Of a DNA stretch of 64,000 nucleotides, positions 60,948 to 64,000 are shown piece by piece (within the stretch, counting starts at the first letter, position 1; the number at the start of each line of letters is the position of its first letter). A model generated the notes under the pieces. It saw nothing but the letters and a program-made list of their open reading frames with translations, did not search any database and was not told where the DNA came from. Both the position numbers and the translations under genes were made by a program. Source of the stretch: Thiomonas sp. X19 (GTDB taxonomy: Bacteria > Pseudomonadota > Gammaproteobacteria > Burkholderiales > Burkholderiaceae_C). The stretch is taken from positions 2,010,216 to 2,074,215 of the forward strand of contig NZ_LT605203.1 of NCBI RefSeq assembly GCF_900089495.1, read 5' to 3'.

Positions 60948-61763
60948 TCAGTGCGGCGCTTGCGGCGGCCTGCCACGCAACGCCACAGGACTGGGTTCCG
61001 AATCCGGCAGCAGGCTTTGCACGCTGCCGTAGAACGACAGGATGAAGGCCAGGAACAGCATCAAGGCCACGGGAAAGCTCAGTAAAGTGGCCACTTCGGC
61101 GCTGGCCCCCACCACCTGGGCCAGTGTCACCACCAACAGCGGAATGGTGGCAAACAACAAGAACCACTGCATGCTGTAGAGCATGAAGGCGCGCACATTG
61201 CGCAGGCAAATGACGAAGCTGGTGAACAGGGCTTGCCAAGGCCCCATGCCATGCCAGCTCACCAGCGGCGGCGCGAACCAAAAGGCCATGGACACCGGGA
61301 TGTAGCTGAGTGTGGCCAGCAGCGCGGCATCACGCAGCACGCCGCTTTTCACCAGGGCCTGCGCCGGCATGGCGCCGAACAGCAGCAGGCGCAGCAGCGC
61401 TCCGCCGTCCATCAGCGAAGCCACGGCGAGCACGCCCACCACGGCGGCGGCATAGAGCACGCCCAAAGCCAGCAGCGCGCGCACCCGCGAGCGGCTTTCA
61501 CGCAGCCCGGTCAGCAGCACGGTGGGCCACACAGCTTCGCCACGCGCGATTTTTCGTGACGCCAGCAAGAAGCCCACGGTGGCGATTTGCACCACCAGCA
61601 ATGGCACCAGGCCGCCCAGCACCGGCAGCATGGAAAACAGCCCGACGACGAGGATGTAGCTGCCCATCATCATCATGGCGCTCCATGGCTGGCGAAACAG
61701 CCAGACAAAACCCAGCTTGACCCAACTCAGGCCCTCGCGGGCGGGGACGGTGCGCAGTTGCAT
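60948..61763 (-). CDS. BPSS1780-family membrane protein
   Basis: 271 residues from ATG 61763. Five or six hydrophobic segments; starts LRTVPAREGLSWVKLGFVWL and continues LFRQPW, then MGSYILVVGLFSMLPVLGGL. That pattern matches a betaproteobacterial family of integral membrane proteins with no known function (BPSS1780 type). Not an operon with lemA, which starts 69 bases downstream on the same strand, but could be cotranscribed. Confidence 0.7.
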   Translation of the reverse strand: MQLRTVPAREGLSWVKLGFVWLFRQPWSAMMMMGSYILVVGLFSMLPVLGGLVPLLVVQIATVGFLLASRKIARGEAVWPTVLLTGLRESRSRVRALLALGVLYAAAVVGVLAVASLMDGGALLRLLLFGAMPAQALVKSGVLRDAALLATLSYIPVSMAFWFAPPLVSWHGMGPWQALFTSFVICLRNVRAFMLYSMQWFLLFATIPLLVVTLAQVVGASAEVATLLSFPVALMLFLAFILSFYGSVQSLLPDSEPSPVALRGRPPQAPH

Positions 61764-61925
61764 GGCGATGAGCCCTGGACGGGCAGAAGTACAACTTAAA
61801 GTGGGAGGTGGGAATGAAGCTGAAGCGGGGAAGTTGCGCGAGGACTGCGTGCGCAGAGACAAGGCGAGGCAGGACGCATCGGGATTGTAGAAGCGTGCCT
61901 GACAACGGATGGGGCCACGCGGCCG

Positions 61926-63413
61926 TCACGCGCCGTTGGCGGACAGCCGTTGAAACTCTCCGTGCAACGGGCGCAAACGCATGCGCAAACCAACCGGCCC
62001 CATGCTGAAGGACAGGTGTTCGCGCGTGGCGCCGCCCCCGGCCGGGGCGACGGTTTCGATCCCGAAGCTGCTGAGCAACATGGCCATGGCCATTTTCATC
62101 TCCAGCAAGGCCAGGTAGCGCCCGGGACAGATGCGCGGCCCGGCACCGAAAGGCATGCTGACGCGCTTCGAGGCGGCACTGGAGGGGGCCGTCTGGCCGC
62201 CGTTGAGCCAGCGCTCGGGCTTGAACGCGGTGGGGTCGGGGAAGTCATGCGCATCCAGACTGTCGTGGCGCATGAGGGCGAACACCACGGTATCCGCCGG
62301 CACCCGGACGCCGGCAACGGTGGTTTCGTTCACGGCCTGTACCAGCAGCAGCGGGGCGACGGGCTTGAGGCGCATGGTCTCTTGGGCGCAGGCGTCAAGG
62401 TAGTCCAGCGCGGCCATTTGCTCGGGGGTGAAGCCTGCAGGGTCGGGCGCCAGGCTGCGCACTTCGGCGCGGGCACGCTCCAGCGCCTCCGGGTGGCGAT
62501 GCAGCAGTTCGATCATCCACGCCAGGGTGTTGGCCGTGGTGTCTTCTGCAGCCAGCAGCAGCACGATGACGTTGCCAGCCACGTCGTGATCGTTGACGTC
62601 GCTGTCCGCCCGGTCCGCAGCGCAGATCATGGCTTCGAGCAGATTGCGCGGCTGCTCGCGCCGGCTGGGGTCGAGTTGCATGCGGTGGCGGGCGCCGGCG
62701 ATGAAACCCAGAATCGCCTGCTGCACGGCGGCGACGCTGCGGTCCAGCGCGCGGTCCGAGGGCAGGCGGACATAGCGCCAGTAGGGCAGCAGCGCCAAAC
62801 CACGCTTGTGCAGCTTCGGGAAAATGCGGTTCAGATGCTGCTGAATGACGTCGTCGTCGGAGTCGAGGGTGTTGACGTCCACACCGAAGGCCAGGCCGGC
62901 GCTGGCATCCACGGTGAAGCGCATGAGGTCGGCCTGCAAGTCGATCCGGGCCCCGTTCTGCGCAGCAGCCCGCCAGCGTGAACGCAGGCGCAAGGTCACG
63001 TTCAGCAGGGTGGGGAAATAGGCCTTGACATGGCCGGGGTCGAGACCGGCCATGACCATGCGGCGCTGGCGCTGCCAGACCTCGTCGTTGGCGAAGAAAA
63101 GGCCTTCGTCGAAGCCCATTTCACGCGCGATGCGCCCACCCAGCAGGGGCCGGCGAAAGCGCTCGGGCCGTTCGCGCAACAGCGTCTGGATGGTGGCATG
63201 GTCGGCCACGACCAGAATCGTGCGCTGGCCGAAGCGGAACTGGTAGCAAGGCCCGTATTGCCGGCTCCAGGCTTCAAGCTGGAGATGCAGCCTGGCAGGG
63301 CGAAGCCGCAACGCCTGACCCAGCCAAGGTAGCCCTCGCGGCCCGGGAAGATCGGACAAGCGGCGCAGTTGTTCCGGGGCCGGGGTATGTCTTGTGTCCA
63401 GATGGCGCTGCAT
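61926..63413 (-). CDS. Cytochrome P450
   Basis: 495 residues. Heme ligand Cys near residue 429 in FGAGPRICPGR, ExxR in ETMRLKP, oxygen-binding helix LLLAAEDTTANTLAW, and the proline-rich LPGPRGLPWLGQ. No membrane anchor, so it is soluble. Redox partner genes are not adjacent; substrate unknown. Sits between the homoserine kinase gene and a membrane protein gene. Confidence 0.93.
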   Translation of the reverse strand: MQRHLDTRHTPAPEQLRRLSDLPGPRGLPWLGQALRLRPARLHLQLEAWSRQYGPCYQFRFGQRTILVVADHATIQTLLRERPERFRRPLLGGRIAREMGFDEGLFFANDEVWQRQRRMVMAGLDPGHVKAYFPTLLNVTLRLRSRWRAAAQNGARIDLQADLMRFTVDASAGLAFGVDVNTLDSDDDVIQQHLNRIFPKLHKRGLALLPYWRYVRLPSDRALDRSVAAVQQAILGFIAGARHRMQLDPSRREQPRNLLEAMICAADRADSDVNDHDVAGNVIVLLLAAEDTTANTLAWMIELLHRHPEALERARAEVRSLAPDPAGFTPEQMAALDYLDACAQETMRLKPVAPLLLVQAVNETTVAGVRVPADTVVFALMRHDSLDAHDFPDPTAFKPERWLNGGQTAPSSAASKRVSMPFGAGPRICPGRYLALLEMKMAMAMLLSSFGIETVAPAGGGATREHLSFSMGPVGLRMRLRPLHGEFQRLSANGA

Positions 63414-63435
63414 GCCGCATCCTTCCCGTCATGCT

Positions 63436-64000
63436 TCAGGCAATCAGCGATGCCCCGTGGTTCACGGCCCGGACGCGCTGGCGCAGCACGCGCTCGAAAT
63501 GCGCGGGGTCGTGAGCTTTCAGCAGATGGGCGTCGCGCGGCAAGTGAAAGTCGGCCAGGCGCGAGGTCCAGAAGCGCAGCGCCGCGGCGCGCAAGGCGTC
63601 TGGCAGCAAGGCCGATTCCGTGGCCTGCAAGGGACGCACGTGTTGGTAGGCATCGAGCAGGGCCTTGCTGCGCGCCGCGTCCAGCGCGCCGCTGGGCAGG
63701 TCGATGCACCAGTCGTTCAGAGCCACGGCCAGATCGAACACCCAGGTGTCGCTGCCGGCGAAATACCAGTCGAATACGCCCGAGAGCCGGCCGTCTTCGA
63801 ACAAGGCGTTGTCGCGGAACAGATCGGCATGCACGGCGCTGCGCGGCAACTGCGCGAACGCGGGGCTGGCGGCCAATGCGGTTTGGTGGGCGAGTTCGTC
63901 TTGCAGCAAGGTGCGCTGCTCCATGCCGAGGTGCGGCAGCACCAGCGGAATGGTCTGCTGCTGCCAGGCCAGGCCGCGGAGATTGGCTTGCTGCAGCGCA
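63436..64000 (-). CDS. thrB: Homoserine kinase (ThrB, APH-fold type), 5' end outside window
   Basis: C-terminal part, about 187 codons, open to base 64000. [14 protein letters not shown] is the catalytic loop of the aminoglycoside-phosphotransferase fold, and [24 protein letters not shown] holds the metal Asp, both as in the ThrB form common in proteobacteria outside the GHMP type. It phosphorylates homoserine in threonine synthesis. The missing N-terminus contains the nucleotide-binding lobe. Confidence 0.88.
   Translation of the reverse strand, partial: ALQQANLRGLAWQQQTIPLVLPHLGMEQRTLLQDELAHQTALAASPAFAQLPRSAVHADLFRDNALFEDGRLSGVFDWYFAGSDTWVFDLAVALNDWCIDLPSGALDAARSKALLDAYQHVRPLQATESALLPDALRAAALRFWTSRLADFHLPRDAHLLKAHDPAHFERVLRQRVRAVNHGASLIA

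Overview
The window is a GC-rich (roughly mid-60% by eye) chromosomal segment of a betaproteobacterium, most likely a member of the Burkholderiales. The reasons are conserved gene orders seen directly: hscA-fdx; tig-clpP-clpX-lon; carA-lysE-carB-greA-DUF4149-yhbY-rlmE-ftsH-folP-glmM-pstSCAB-phoU-phoB-phoR-ppk-ppx. A Thiomonas-like genus is a guess from this mix and was not tested.

Layout. 1-2015: end of the isc operon (hscA 3' part, ferredoxin). 2047-9149, minus strand: a tightly coupled six-gene cassette, transcribed asparagine synthase-like amidotransferase -> AMP-forming acyl ligase -> acyl carrier protein -> NadE-like PP-loop enzyme -> PrmC-like methyltransferase -> GNAT acyltransferase. 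It looks like a small carrier-protein biosynthetic pathway and is the best candidate in the window for an undescribed system. 9503-9946: an orphan Gln-rich protein. 9953-13126, minus: molybdenum cofactor genes moaA, mobA, moeA. 13338-16629, plus: SDR, thioesterase and acetoacetyl-CoA synthetase. 16706-17542: a squalene/phytoene synthase homologue that lacks its first Asp-rich motif. 17704-24044: tRNA-Leu, tig, clpP, clpX, lon, then tRNA-Ala and tRNA-Glu. 24291-24645: a graveyard of IS3 and IS110 transposase scraps.

24962-36703: carA, a LysE exporter, carB, greA, DUF4149, yhbY, rlmE, ftsH, folP, glmM. 36723-47257: a complete phosphate regulon (pstSCAB-phoU-phoBR) followed by polyphosphate kinase and exopolyphosphatase. 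A clear PHO box precedes pstS and a weaker one faces ppk, so phosphate sensing, uptake and polyphosphate storage sit together. 47284-54268 is a mixed block: OlsB-like acyltransferase, a cupin gene with an in-frame amber codon, SixA-like phosphatase, YdcH, spermidine synthase-like protein, lysS and a divergent pgi that appears to lack the catalytic glutamate.

54269-55302 is an accessory scar: a 36-bp perfect palindrome, a RelB-type antitoxin, a truncated YafQ-type toxin and an ISL3 transposase fragment. After it come a DUF4010/MgtC membrane protein, rmlB-rmlD without rmlA or rmlC, a LemA/TPM-domain operon, a BPSS1780-type membrane protein, a cytochrome P450 and the 3' part of a homoserine kinase gene running off the window end.

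All calls come from reading the sequence and translations; no database search was possible. Family names rest on remembered motifs, so product names are firmer for housekeeping genes than for the 2-9 kb cassette.
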